Source: ZLKRG08 sp046048895 (GTDB lineage Bacteria > Actinomycetota > Actinomycetes > Nanopelagicales > Nanopelagicaceae). From it: a stretch of DNA of 14,499 nucleotides. The DNA is taken from the NCBI GenBank assembly GCA_046048895.1, contig JBJOFF010000020.1:1-14499 (forward strand), written 5' to 3'. Positions 1-6,903 of the stretch are shown here, in pieces. The position numbers and the translations under genes are program-made. How positions within the stretch are numbered: position 1 is the first letter of the stretch; each line of letters starts with the position of its first letter. Below the pieces are notes generated by a model. It was not told where the DNA came from, did not search any database, and saw nothing but the letters and a program-made list of their open reading frames with translations.

Positions 1-51
1 TGAAGCCTTACCGACCTCTGTTTGAATCAAGATGTATGCCTGAACTGACAT
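1..51 (-). CDS. Lrp/AsnC ligand-binding-domain protein, N-terminal fragment
   Basis: Reading the minus strand from the ATG at 51 down to base 1 gives 17 codons, MSVQAYILIQTEVGKAS, and the frame is still open at the window edge. This resembles the first beta strand of the stand-alone Lrp/AsnC effector-binding (RAM-like) domain proteins of about 75-80 residues that are common in actinobacteria and often sit beside thiL. Such proteins lack the helix-turn-helix of full Lrp regulators and probably do not bind DNA alone; that is family knowledge, and the rest of the gene is not visible. A GGGAG ribosome binding site lies at 58-62, six bases before the ATG, which supports the start. It is divergent from thiL across about 70 bases. 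Confidence 0.75.
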   Translation of the reverse strand, partial: MSVQAYILIQTEVGKAS

Positions 52-64
52 TTCTTACTCCCAT

Positions 65-114
65 CTAATAAGGACCCCTTAGGTACTTCAAGTAGCCAAT
101 TTATCCCATAAGTT
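65..114. promoter_or_regulatory. Divergent thiL / Lrp-like promoter region with short palindrome
   Basis: The spacer holds a perfect 5-bp inverted repeat around one base, TACTTCAAGTA, at 84-94. On the plus strand TTCAAG (87-92), a 16-base gap and TAAGTT (109-114) form a weak sigma70-like promoter placed to start transcription at or next to the thiL GTG at 121. On the minus strand TTGAAG (91-86), 15 bases and TATTAG (70-65) could serve the Lrp-like gene. Both -35 candidates fall within the palindrome. All of these matches are weak, so this is a suggestion rather than a call. Confidence 0.25.
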
Positions 115-120
115 TTGCCT

Positions 121-1056
121 GTGGCTACTAAAAATCCGCGCTGGAGCGAGCGAGAGTTAATATTTAACATCTCTGAAATATTCGCTGAGGCTAATAGCGA
201 AGTTCTCGTTGGAATTGGCGATGACGCTGCGGTGATCGCGCGCCCCGAAGCTTCTGTGGTGGTAACAACGGATATGGCCGTGGAAGATGTCCACTTTAAA
301 TTGAATTGGTCGCGCGCCCAAGAGATTGGACGAAAAGTTGCGGCAGCAAATCTGGCGGATATTTATGCCATGGGCGGTAAGCCGAAATTTTTAACTGTAG
401 CGATGTCGGCAACTGGCAATGAAGAGCTTGAATGGATGTTAGATGTAGCGCGCGGAATTGCGCATGAAGCTCATGTTGCGGGCGCGCAAGTAATTGGTGG
501 AGATTTAGCTAGAGCAGAGAAGATCGTTATTTGCATTACCGCTATCGGAGAATGCATTAATCCAATTTTAAGAAGTGGGGCTCAAGTCGGAGATTCGATT
601 TATATTTCAAAACTTCCAGGTTGGTCTGCAGCAGGTCTAATTGCCCTCCAAAGAGAAATTCGTGGTGGCGCAATAGATTTTGCAATCTCCCAACATCGCG
701 CACCATCTGTTGACTATGCAAACGCCGAGCAGATTGCAATCGGTGCAAATTCACTTTGCGACATCAGTGATTCATTAATGATTCAAGCAGGGCAGATGTC
801 AGATGCTTCTGGTGTGCAATTTGAGATCGACGGGGAGAAAATAGAAAAACACCCTGATTTTGCAGAGCTTTTGCAAGTTGCCAATCAATTGCAAGTCTCA
901 GTATTTGATTTAATTCTAAGTGGCGGCGAAGATCATGTGTTCTTGGCAACGGGTACGGCGCTTAAAGGTTTTGAAATCGGGAAGGTACATAGCGGAAGTG
1001 GCATTAGACTTAGCCATCTAGAGACACCGCAACCCGGCTGGCAACATTTTTCTTGA
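121..1056 (+). CDS. thiL: Thiamine-monophosphate kinase
   Basis: ThiL phosphorylates thiamine monophosphate to thiamine diphosphate with ATP, the last step of thiamine cofactor synthesis, in the cytoplasm. With the GTG at 121 as start the protein has 311 residues, normal for the family. Visible PurM/ThiL-type motifs are GDDAAV (33-38), TTD with D51 followed by EDVHF, the AAANLADIYAMGG helix, GGDLA with D128, CDISDS (D214, D217) and SGGED (267-271); these acidic residues bind Mg-ATP. S218 stands where most homologues have glycine (DISDG). An in-frame TTG at 115 adds only two residues and neither start has a Shine-Dalgarno, so the mRNA may be leaderless. The start is uncertain; the identity is not. 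The next gene begins 29 bases after the stop, so the two are probably co-transcribed. Confidence 0.95.
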   Translation: MATKNPRWSERELIFNISEIFAEANSEVLVGIGDDAAVIARPEASVVVTTDMAVEDVHFKLNWSRAQEIGRKVAAANLADIYAMGGKPKFLTVAMSATGNEELEWMLDVARGIAHEAHVAGAQVIGGDLARAEKIVICITAIGECINPILRSGAQVGDSIYISKLPGWSAAGLIALQREIRGGAIDFAISQHRAPSVDYANAEQIAIGANSLCDISDSLMIQAGQMSDASGVQFEIDGEKIEKHPDFAELLQVANQLQVSVFDLILSGGEDHVFLATGTALKGFEIGKVHSGSGIRLSHLETPQPGWQHFS

Positions 1057-1067
1057 CGGCCGCAACC

Positions 1068-1077
1068 AGGAGAGAGG
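1068..1077 (+). promoter_or_regulatory. Ribosome binding site fixing the start of the flavoprotein gene
   Basis: AGGAGAGAGG lies 8 bases before the ATG at 1086. It favours that ATG over the in-frame TTG at 1053, which overlaps the thiL stop as TTGA and would add eleven residues with no family-like character. Confidence 0.7.
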
Positions 1078-1085
1078 CAGGTTGG

Positions 1086-2510
1086 ATGTCAGATCGATTG
1101 CCTGTAATCATCCAAGGCGGAATGGGCATCGCGGTATCTAATTGGGAGTTAGCAAAAACCGTTTCGATGCAAGGCCAACTTGGTGTGGTCTCAGGAACTG
1201 CTATTGATAATGTGATGGCTCGTCGTCTACAAGATGGCGATAAATCTGGAATTACCCGACGCGCTTTGGCGGCATTTCCAAATCAAGATATTGTGAAAAA
1301 GATTTTAGATAAGTATTTTATCGAAGGTGGCAAAGCTGCTGATGCGCCATATGTAATGGTGCCAAAAATTACTCTAGAACAAAAACGCGATGCACAAGAG
1401 ATTTTAATTGTGGCAAACTTCGTAGAAGTTTGGTTGGCAAAAGAAGGCCACAACGGTTTAGTCGGAATCAATTTCTTGCATAAGATTCAAATGACCACGG
1501 CAGCCAGCGTATTCGGTGCAATGTTGGCCGGTGTTGATTACATAATAATGGGCGCCGGAATTCCACGTGAACTTCCAAAATTAATTCGCAGCATCGCTAA
1601 ACTCGAAATAGGATCTGTGCCAGTTGATGTAATTGGTGGAAGCGCAGCGCAGACCACTATTAATCCACTCGATTTTGTACCAGCCGGAACAGCAATTAAG
1701 AAACCTAAATTCCTGGCGATCATCTCTGTTGATGTATTGGGAGCTTATTTAGCAAGAGATGAAGAGACTCGACCTGATGGTTTTATTATCGAACATAATT
1801 CCGCTGGTGGGCATAACGCGCCACCTCGCGGTAAATGGGAGTTCGATGCCAACGGTGAACCAATTTATGGTCCGAAAGATATTGCAGATATTGAAAAGAT
1901 GAAGAAGTTAGAACTGCCATTCTGGCTGGCAGGTACATACGGAAGCCCAAGTAGAGTTAAAGACGCTATTGCACAGGGTGCAGCTGGAGTGCAGGTTGGT
2001 ACATTATTTGCAATCTCTAATCACTCTGGTTTTAGCCAGAAAACTCGTAAACAGTTATTGGATAAGTTAAAGAGTAATACTTTAGAAGTTAAAACAGATG
2101 TAAAAGCTTCACCGACTTCATTCCCAATTAAGATTGCAAAACTAGAAGGTCACACTTCTACTAATGAAGGATTTGCAGCTCGTCCAAAACTCTGCGATTT
2201 GGGTTATTTGAGAGAGCCGGCGCTCTCAGCTACTGGACGCACTATCTATCGTTGCCCATCCGAACCAGATGATCAATTCATTAAAAAGGGTGGCGCAATC
2301 GAAGATATCGATGGTCGTAAATGTCTATGTAATGGTTTGATGGCCAATATTGGATTGCCGCAAGTTCGTAAAGATGGATATGTAGAAGCTCCGATTGTTA
2401 CTCTGGGTAGCGATATCGAAGGCGCCAAAGTCTTACTTAAAGAACATCCAGATGGATATGGCGCTGATGAAGCGGTGCAGTGGCTGCTTAGCGAGATGAA
2501 AGTAAGTTAA
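1086..2510 (+). CDS. Long-form nitronate monooxygenase-like FMN flavoprotein
   Basis: The protein has 474 residues from the ATG at 1086. The N-terminus, PVIIQGGMGIAVSNWELAK, is the typical opening of the nitronate monooxygenase / 2-nitropropane dioxygenase TIM-barrel family, which binds FMN and also includes FabK-like enoyl reductases. Further family features are MGAGIPRELP, a central GGHNAPPRG (H243) and AAGVQVGTLFAISNHSG near the FMN phosphate end of the barrel. It is some 100-150 residues longer than classical enzymes. The extra C-terminal part carries LCDLGYLREP, YRCPSEPDDQF and GRKCLCNGLMANIGLP, whose four cysteines could hold a metal or be structural. As I recall, this long form recurs in actinobacteria. 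Nitroalkane oxidation is the usual annotation, but the true substrate cannot be told from sequence. It follows thiL closely and ends at a bidirectional terminator. Confidence 0.85.
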   Translation: MSDRLPVIIQGGMGIAVSNWELAKTVSMQGQLGVVSGTAIDNVMARRLQDGDKSGITRRALAAFPNQDIVKKILDKYFIEGGKAADAPYVMVPKITLEQKRDAQEILIVANFVEVWLAKEGHNGLVGINFLHKIQMTTAASVFGAMLAGVDYIIMGAGIPRELPKLIRSIAKLEIGSVPVDVIGGSAAQTTINPLDFVPAGTAIKKPKFLAIISVDVLGAYLARDEETRPDGFIIEHNSAGGHNAPPRGKWEFDANGEPIYGPKDIADIEKMKKLELPFWLAGTYGSPSRVKDAIAQGAAGVQVGTLFAISNHSGFSQKTRKQLLDKLKSNTLEVKTDVKASPTSFPIKIAKLEGHTSTNEGFAARPKLCDLGYLREPALSATGRTIYRCPSEPDDQFIKKGGAIEDIDGRKCLCNGLMANIGLPQVRKDGYVEAPIVTLGSDIEGAKVLLKEHPDGYGADEAVQWLLSEMKVS

Positions 2511-2541
2511 ATAAAAAAGCGCCCGATAGGGGCGCCTATTT
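2511..2541. terminator. Bidirectional Rho-independent terminator between flavoprotein gene and rpmB
   Basis: GCGCCC (2519-2524) and GGGCGC (2530-2535) form a perfect 6-bp G+C stem with a five-base loop. On the minus strand the stem is followed by TTTTTTAT, a strong U-tract that ends the rpmB transcript about 34 bases after its stop. On the plus strand it is followed by a T-rich CTATTTATTTTAA, which would stop the thiL-flavoprotein transcript eight bases after its stop codon. One hairpin therefore serves two convergent genes, with the minus direction looking stronger. Confidence 0.85.
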
Positions 2542-2568
2542 ATTTTAATTTATTTTAAGTTGAATAAA

Positions 2569-2760
2569 TTACTTGGTACGTGCTGCCTTGCCAGCCTTTA
2601 GGCATGAGGTGCATACGTTTTGGCGCATTGCGCGGCCATTTAGAAATACGCGTACGCGCTGAATATTTGGATTCCAGCGACGGCGGGTCTTTACCTGTGA
2701 GTGGGAAACGTTATTTCCAAAGCTAGGGCCTTTGCCGCAGATTTCGCATACAGATGCCAC
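2569..2760 (-). CDS. rpmB: 50S ribosomal protein L28, zinc-binding form
   Basis: A 63-residue basic protein that belongs to the large ribosomal subunit. The start is MASVCEICGKGPSFGNNVSH and the middle TRRRWNPNIQRVRV is typical of bL28. It is the C+ form: C5/C8 near the N-terminus and a CTSC pair near the C-terminus can bind one zinc ion. The start codon is GTG at 2760-2758, preceded by AGAAGGAG (2774-2767) at six bases, a strong site. It is the only complete minus-strand gene in the window, convergent with the flavoprotein gene and divergent from cydA. I found no convincing promoter in the spacer beyond it. Confidence 0.97.
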   Translation of the reverse strand: MASVCEICGKGPSFGNNVSHSQVKTRRRWNPNIQRVRVFLNGRAMRQNVCTSCLKAGKAARTK

Positions 2761-2984
2761 TGCTTACTCCTTCTTCTAAATCATTCAATCTTCTAACGAG
2801 CCTCCAAGATCGGAATTGCTCGATTACAGGTGCAGACTTTACTTGAAGGTCAGCCAAGGGCGAAATCGAGCCAATTCGTCCTAAATCACATTCCGATAAG
2901 GGCTTCCCCTCACTTTTTTGAGCCTAATTCGAGCCTAAAAGACGAGACTAACGCCAGGTTCCATATAAAAGAGATGTAAATGGG
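2761..2984. promoter_or_regulatory. Divergent rpmB/cydA spacer with repeated GAGCC elements
   Basis: This spacer must drive both rpmB (minus) and the cyd operon (plus). A tandem direct repeat GAGCCTAA lies at 2920-2927 and 2931-2938, eleven bases apart start to start. A related GAGCCAATTCG lies at 2868-2878, compared with GAGCCTAATTCG at 2920-2931, and a further GAGCCT at 2798-2803. TATAAA at 2964-2969 is the best -10 candidate for cydA, but nothing near 2941-2946 resembles a -35. A start near 2976 would place the tandem repeat at about -38 to -56, where an activator commonly binds. I see no Rex-type TTGTGAA/TTCACAA site. No coding potential was recognised here. Confidence 0.4.
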
Positions 2985-2986
2985 AT

Positions 2987-2993
2987 GGAGAGA
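2987..2993 (+). promoter_or_regulatory. Ribosome binding site fixing the cydA start
   Basis: GGAGAGA ends three bases before the ATG at 2997; counted from its GGAG core (2987-2990) the gap is six bases. It overlaps and argues against the in-frame ATG at 2985, which has no comparable site. The 2997 start also gives the MDALDLAR opening usual for CydA. Confidence 0.65.
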
Positions 2994-2996
2994 TTT

Positions 2997-4406
2997 ATGG
3001 ATGCATTAGACCTAGCCAGATTGCAGTTTGCCGCGACAACTGTTTATCACTTCTTATTTGTGCCGATCACAATCGGAACAGGCTTCTTAGTCGCAGGATT
3101 ACAGACCGCTTGGTATCGAACTAATAACGACAAATATCTCCGTGCGACAAAGTTCTTTGGAAAATTATTCTTAATTAACTTTGCAATGGGCGTTGTTACC
3201 GGAATCGTACAAGAGTTCCAATTTGGAATGAACTGGTCTAACTATTCAAGATTTGTTGGTGATATTTTCGGAGCGCCACTTGCGATGGAAGGACTCTTAG
3301 CTTTCTTCTTAGAATCAACATTCCTAGGTATGTGGATTTTTGGTTGGGATCGCCTGCCAAAGAAATTGCACTTAGCTTCAATTTGGTTGGCGGCCACTGG
3401 AACAGTTCTCTCTGCATATTTCATTCTGGCGGCAAATGCATGGATGCAACATCCAGTTGGCTATACGATGAATACCGAAAAGGGTCGTGCAGAGCTAACT
3501 GACATTGTTGCGGTATTAACTCAACAGACTGCACTTGCAACATTTACACACACCATGGCGTTCGCAGCATTTACGGCGGGCGGATTTATGGTTGGTGTAT
3601 CTGGATATCTCCTTGCAAAGAAGCGCCATAAAGAAGTTTTAGTACCAACCTTGAAACTTGGTTTAGTTACCGTATTGGTTAGCTTCTTATTTGTAGGCGT
3701 TACTGGCGATTGGTCTGCTCGTGTTATGACAGAACAACAGCCGATGAAGATGGCGGCAGCGGAAGCCCTATATGAAACAACCAGTGCTGCGCCTTTCTCA
3801 TTATTAACTATCGGAACACTTGATGGCTCTAAGGCGCTCTTTCAAATTGGAGTGCCAAATTTCCTCTCATTTATGTCTACAGGTGATTTCAATGGCACAG
3901 TAGAAGGAATCAACGATTTACAAGCGGAATATGAAGCCGAATATGGCCCAGGTAATTACAAACCAAATATTCCACTGGCTTATTGGGGCTTCCGCTTAAT
4001 GATTGGTTTTGGAGTTATTGCCGCAGCATTTGCGTTGGTAACTCTTTGGACGCTTCGCCGTCGCGGTGAAGTTCCAAGTGCAAAATGGTTTGCACCAGCA
4101 ATGATTTGGATGCCGTTCTTACCTTTATTTGCCAACTCATTCGGTTGGATCTTCACCGAAACTGCGCGCCAACCTTGGACTGTATTCGGGCTTGCAAAGA
4201 CTGCAGACGGCGTAAGTCCACAAGTCGGAGTTGGTGCGCTCTGGATTACTTTGATCGGCTACGTACTTCTATATGGGCTGCTCGCAGCAATTGAAGTTAA
4301 GTTGATGTTACGTGCAATCGCACTAGGTCCAGATGAGCAAGTCACGTATTCCGAACCGACAGAAATTGGCGGTTCATCTGAAAAACCACTAGCGATGAGT
4401 TACTAA
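2997..4406 (+). CDS. cydA: Cytochrome bd quinol oxidase subunit I
   Basis: CydA carries the three haems of cytochrome bd oxidase, oxidises quinol at the outer membrane face and reduces oxygen to water. The 469-residue protein is multi-spanning. Residues matching the known E. coli set are present: H18 (E. coli H19), E98 and E106 (E99/E107), H185 (H186), D238 in GDWSARV, K251 and E256 (K252/E257), R333 and M335 in FRLMIGFG (R391/M393), and W384, E388 and R391 in GWIFTETARQPW (W441/E445/R448). The usual GRQPW is ARQPW here (A390). The length lacks the long E. coli Q-loop insertion, so this is the short Q-loop type found in Gram-positives. It is the first gene of the cyd operon; cydB starts 11 bases after its stop. 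Confidence 0.97.
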   Translation: MDALDLARLQFAATTVYHFLFVPITIGTGFLVAGLQTAWYRTNNDKYLRATKFFGKLFLINFAMGVVTGIVQEFQFGMNWSNYSRFVGDIFGAPLAMEGLLAFFLESTFLGMWIFGWDRLPKKLHLASIWLAATGTVLSAYFILAANAWMQHPVGYTMNTEKGRAELTDIVAVLTQQTALATFTHTMAFAAFTAGGFMVGVSGYLLAKKRHKEVLVPTLKLGLVTVLVSFLFVGVTGDWSARVMTEQQPMKMAAAEALYETTSAAPFSLLTIGTLDGSKALFQIGVPNFLSFMSTGDFNGTVEGINDLQAEYEAEYGPGNYKPNIPLAYWGFRLMIGFGVIAAAFALVTLWTLRRRGEVPSAKWFAPAMIWMPFLPLFANSFGWIFTETARQPWTVFGLAKTADGVSPQVGVGALWITLIGYVLLYGLLAAIEVKLMLRAIALGPDEQVTYSEPTEIGGSSEKPLAMSY

Positions 4407-4417
4407 GGAGGCGCAAA

Positions 4418-5467
4418 ATGGATCTACAGACAATCTGGTTTCTATTAATTGCAGTGCTTTGGATTGGTTACTTTATCCTTGAAGGTTTCGACTTTGGAGT
4501 TGGAATGTTGCTGCCGCAAGTCTCTAAAAACGAAGCAGACCGACGTGCGGTATTAACAACTCTTGGACCAGTCTGGGACGGTAATGAGGTTTGGTTACTT
4601 GTAGCAGGTGGCGCAACTTTCGCAGCATTTCCTGAGTGGTATGCCACCTTATTTAGTGGATTTTATTTACCGCTATTTCTAATTCTCGTTGGCTTAATTG
4701 TGCGCGGCGTAGCTTTTGAATATCGAAGCAAATACGGCAAAGCCGAGTGGCGTCAACGTTGGGATGTCGCAATTGTTATTTCAAGTGCAATTCCTGCCTT
4801 GTTATGGGGCGTTGCATTTAGCAACATCGTTAGAGGTGTTCCGATCGAGAAAGTAAATGGACATCTCGAATACACAGGTGGATTTTTCAATCTACTAAAT
4901 CCTTATGCGCTACTTGGTGGAGTGGTGACTTTGACAGTATTCCTCACACACGGTGCAATCTTCTTATCGTTGAAGACTGCAGGGGAGATACGAGTAAAGG
5001 CTCGCACGCTAGCAACTCGCTATGGATTAATTGCAGCAGTATCCGCAGTTGCCTTTCTAATCTGGACAGTAGTTTCACTTCCAGAGCAGAAGGCAATTGT
5101 GGTGCTGCTCTCTGCGATGGTGGCAATCTTCTGGCTTTCCGCGCTGGGCATGAATTTGCGCGGTCGCGAAGGCTGGGCATTTATTTTCTCCTCACTTGCG
5201 ATTCTCTCGTTCGTAAGTGATCTTTTTTATGCGCTCTATCCAAGAGTGATGCCAAGTTCAGTTAGCTCCGCATTTGATCTAACTATCACCAATGCCTCAA
5301 GCACTGATTACACCTTGAAAGTCATGACCGTGGTGGCCGTAATTATGACTCCGCTGGTTCTGCTTTATCAGGGTTGGACTTACTGGGTCTTCAGGAAGCG
5401 TGTGAGCGCAACCCAGATCGCACATCCAGAGCGCGGCGTTCTAGATGGCGATAAATTGCCGTTGTGA
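4418..5467 (+). CDS. cydB: Cytochrome bd quinol oxidase subunit II
   Basis: CydB is the structural partner of CydA in cytochrome bd oxidase and is an integral membrane protein. The 349-residue product starts with a first helix containing GYFILEGFDFGVGMLLP, the most recognisable CydB motif, followed by GPVWDGNEVWLLVAGGATF and the helix LPLFLILVGLIVRGVAFEYR, all close to the family consensus. Several more hydrophobic helices follow to about residue 325, then a short polar tail. A near-perfect AAGGAGGCG (4405-4413) overlaps the cydA stop and lies five bases before the ATG, indicating strong translation. The stop overlaps the cydD start by four bases (GTGA). Confidence 0.97.
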   Translation: MDLQTIWFLLIAVLWIGYFILEGFDFGVGMLLPQVSKNEADRRAVLTTLGPVWDGNEVWLLVAGGATFAAFPEWYATLFSGFYLPLFLILVGLIVRGVAFEYRSKYGKAEWRQRWDVAIVISSAIPALLWGVAFSNIVRGVPIEKVNGHLEYTGGFFNLLNPYALLGGVVTLTVFLTHGAIFLSLKTAGEIRVKARTLATRYGLIAAVSAVAFLIWTVVSLPEQKAIVVLLSAMVAIFWLSALGMNLRGREGWAFIFSSLAILSFVSDLFYALYPRVMPSSVSSAFDLTITNASSTDYTLKVMTVVAVIMTPLVLLYQGWTYWVFRKRVSATQIAHPERGVLDGDKLPL

Positions 5468-6903
5468 AACTAGATCTACGGCTGCTACTAAAAGGTAGCA
5501 GCCGTAATCTTTTTCTAGCCTCTGTCTTTGCAAGCTTCATTTGGGCAGCTCTATTAATTGCCAATGCTTGGTTAATTGCAGATTTAATAATCCGAATAAT
5601 TGATTCAAAGAGAATCTATCCAAATATCTATTACTTGTTAGCGCTTTGGATTTTTCGTTCCCTCTTTCTGGCTAATTTCGAAAACTGGACTTTAAATCAA
5701 GCGCTAGATGCCAAAGCTCAGATGCGTTCTAGCGTTACTACCAATTCATTTGGAATGCGCCATTTTTCACCAGCGGTGATGAGTAATTTGCTCACAAAAG
5801 GTTTAAATTCAATCGATACCTATTATGGTCGATTCATTCCGCAATTGCTTTTCTCGTTCACTATTCCAACTGTGCTAATTGCAGTATTGCTATTAAAAGA
5901 TCCGCTAAGTGCAGTAGTTGCAATTTTAACGCTTCCCATCATTCCATTCTTCGGCGCATTGATTGGCCGTTACACCAACGATGCGGTTGGTAAAAAATGG
6001 CGAACTCTGGGAACGCTCTCTGGTTACTTTGAAGATTCGCTTAAGGGTTATGCCACACTAAAAATATTTGACAGAACCAAGCATCAAGCTGAGCGTATTC
6101 AGGAGATGGGCGAACGTTACAGCGATGAGACTATGAAGGTCTTACGTATTTCATTTCTCTCAAGTTTCGCGCTCGAGCTTGCTGCCACAATATCAGTTGC
6201 GGTAATTGCAGTTGAAATTGGTCTACGTTTAGTAGGCGGCAGTATGGAATTTAGTTCTGCGTTAATGATTTTAATTTTAGCGCCTGAAATATATTTCCCA
6301 CTTAGAAATGCAGCTTCATTATTTCACGCCTCGACAGATGGCACTGAAGCTCTAAAGCAACTTGAAGAGATTCCAAAACCAAGAAATGAAGAAGTTTTAA
6401 GCACAGATTATCCAACTGGTTTGCAATTTTGGATCGGCCCATCTGGTTCCGGAAAGACTACCGCTGCGATAAATCTAATTAATTCCCTGGACAAACAGGG
6501 AATTGGCTGGGTGCCGCAACATCCCAAACTCGCACACGGAAGCGTACGTAAGCAATTTGAATTGATAGCGCCAGGAATTTCGGATTTAGAAATAATCCAT
6601 TATTTAGATTTAGTTGCGCTGAATGTAAATGAACTTCCGCAAGGATTGGATTCAATATTAGAAGCGGGTAGTGAGTTGATGAGTGCAGCTTCTGGAGGTC
6701 AAATTAGGAAAGTTGCTCTAGCACGAGCTCTTATTCGTAAACCGCAGTTGCTCATCGCTGATGAACCTACAGCTGACTTAGATCAAGCTTCTGCCACAAA
6801 AGTGATTGGCACACTTAGAAGTTTAAAGTGCGGTGTAATCATCATTACGCATGACACTGAATATTTAACAACATCAGATAAATTAGTCAGGATTGAACGA
6901 TGA
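5464..6903 (+). CDS. cydD: CydD half of the CydDC ABC transporter, with a shortened ATPase domain
   Basis: CydDC is a heterodimeric exporter-type ABC protein required for cytochrome bd assembly; thiol and haem transport have both been proposed. This 479-residue product is short for CydD (commonly about 550-590). About six hydrophobic segments occupy residues 12-300. The ATPase domain has Walker A (GPSGSGKT, 325-332), Q352, signature ASGGQ (409-413), Walker B D433/E434 and H463. Only 20 residues separate the elbow proline from Walker A and 21 separate K331 from Q352, against 45 and 39 in the neighbouring CydC, so the A-loop strands and most of the beta subdomain appear lost. The GTG start overlaps the cydB stop, and MKLDLRLLLKGSSR looks like a normal CydD N-terminus. 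No other plausible start is visible nearby. Confidence 0.92.
   Translation: MKLDLRLLLKGSSRNLFLASVFASFIWAALLIANAWLIADLIIRIIDSKRIYPNIYYLLALWIFRSLFLANFENWTLNQALDAKAQMRSSVTTNSFGMRHFSPAVMSNLLTKGLNSIDTYYGRFIPQLLFSFTIPTVLIAVLLLKDPLSAVVAILTLPIIPFFGALIGRYTNDAVGKKWRTLGTLSGYFEDSLKGYATLKIFDRTKHQAERIQEMGERYSDETMKVLRISFLSSFALELAATISVAVIAVEIGLRLVGGSMEFSSALMILILAPEIYFPLRNAASLFHASTDGTEALKQLEEIPKPRNEEVLSTDYPTGLQFWIGPSGSGKTTAAINLINSLDKQGIGWVPQHPKLAHGSVRKQFELIAPGISDLEIIHYLDLVALNVNELPQGLDSILEAGSELMSAASGGQIRKVALARALIRKPQLLIADEPTADLDQASATKVIGTLRSLKCGVIIITHDTEYLTTSDKLVRIER
5472..5514 (+). terminator. Terminator-like stem-loop inside the 5' end of cydD
   Basis: ACGGCTGCTAC (5478-5488) and GTAGCAGCCGT (5495-5505) are perfect 11-base complements around a six-base loop. 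The stem extends by T5477-A5506 and, past one bulged C at 5476, by AGAT (5472-5475) with ATCT (5507-5510). TTTT follows at 5511-5514. The structure begins five bases after the cydB stop and looks like an intrinsic terminator, yet it lies wholly within codons 3-17 of cydD. It probably acts as a partial terminator, or protects the 3' end of the cydAB message, so that cydAB is expressed above cydDC. The structure is plain from the sequence; its effect is inferred. Confidence 0.6.

Noticed and set aside
1053..1085. TTG start for the flavoprotein overlapping the thiL stop.
   Set aside because: The ATG at 1086 has a much better ribosome binding site and gives the standard N-terminus of the family.
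2899..2919. AGGG-CTTC-CCCT followed by CACTTTTTT, resembling a plus-strand terminator.
   Set aside because: The stem is only 4 bp, two bases separate it from the T-run, and no plus-strand gene lies upstream that needs terminating.
2985..2996. Earlier ATG for cydA adding MERF.
   Set aside because: It covers the ribosome site of the ATG at 2997, which gives the typical CydA start.
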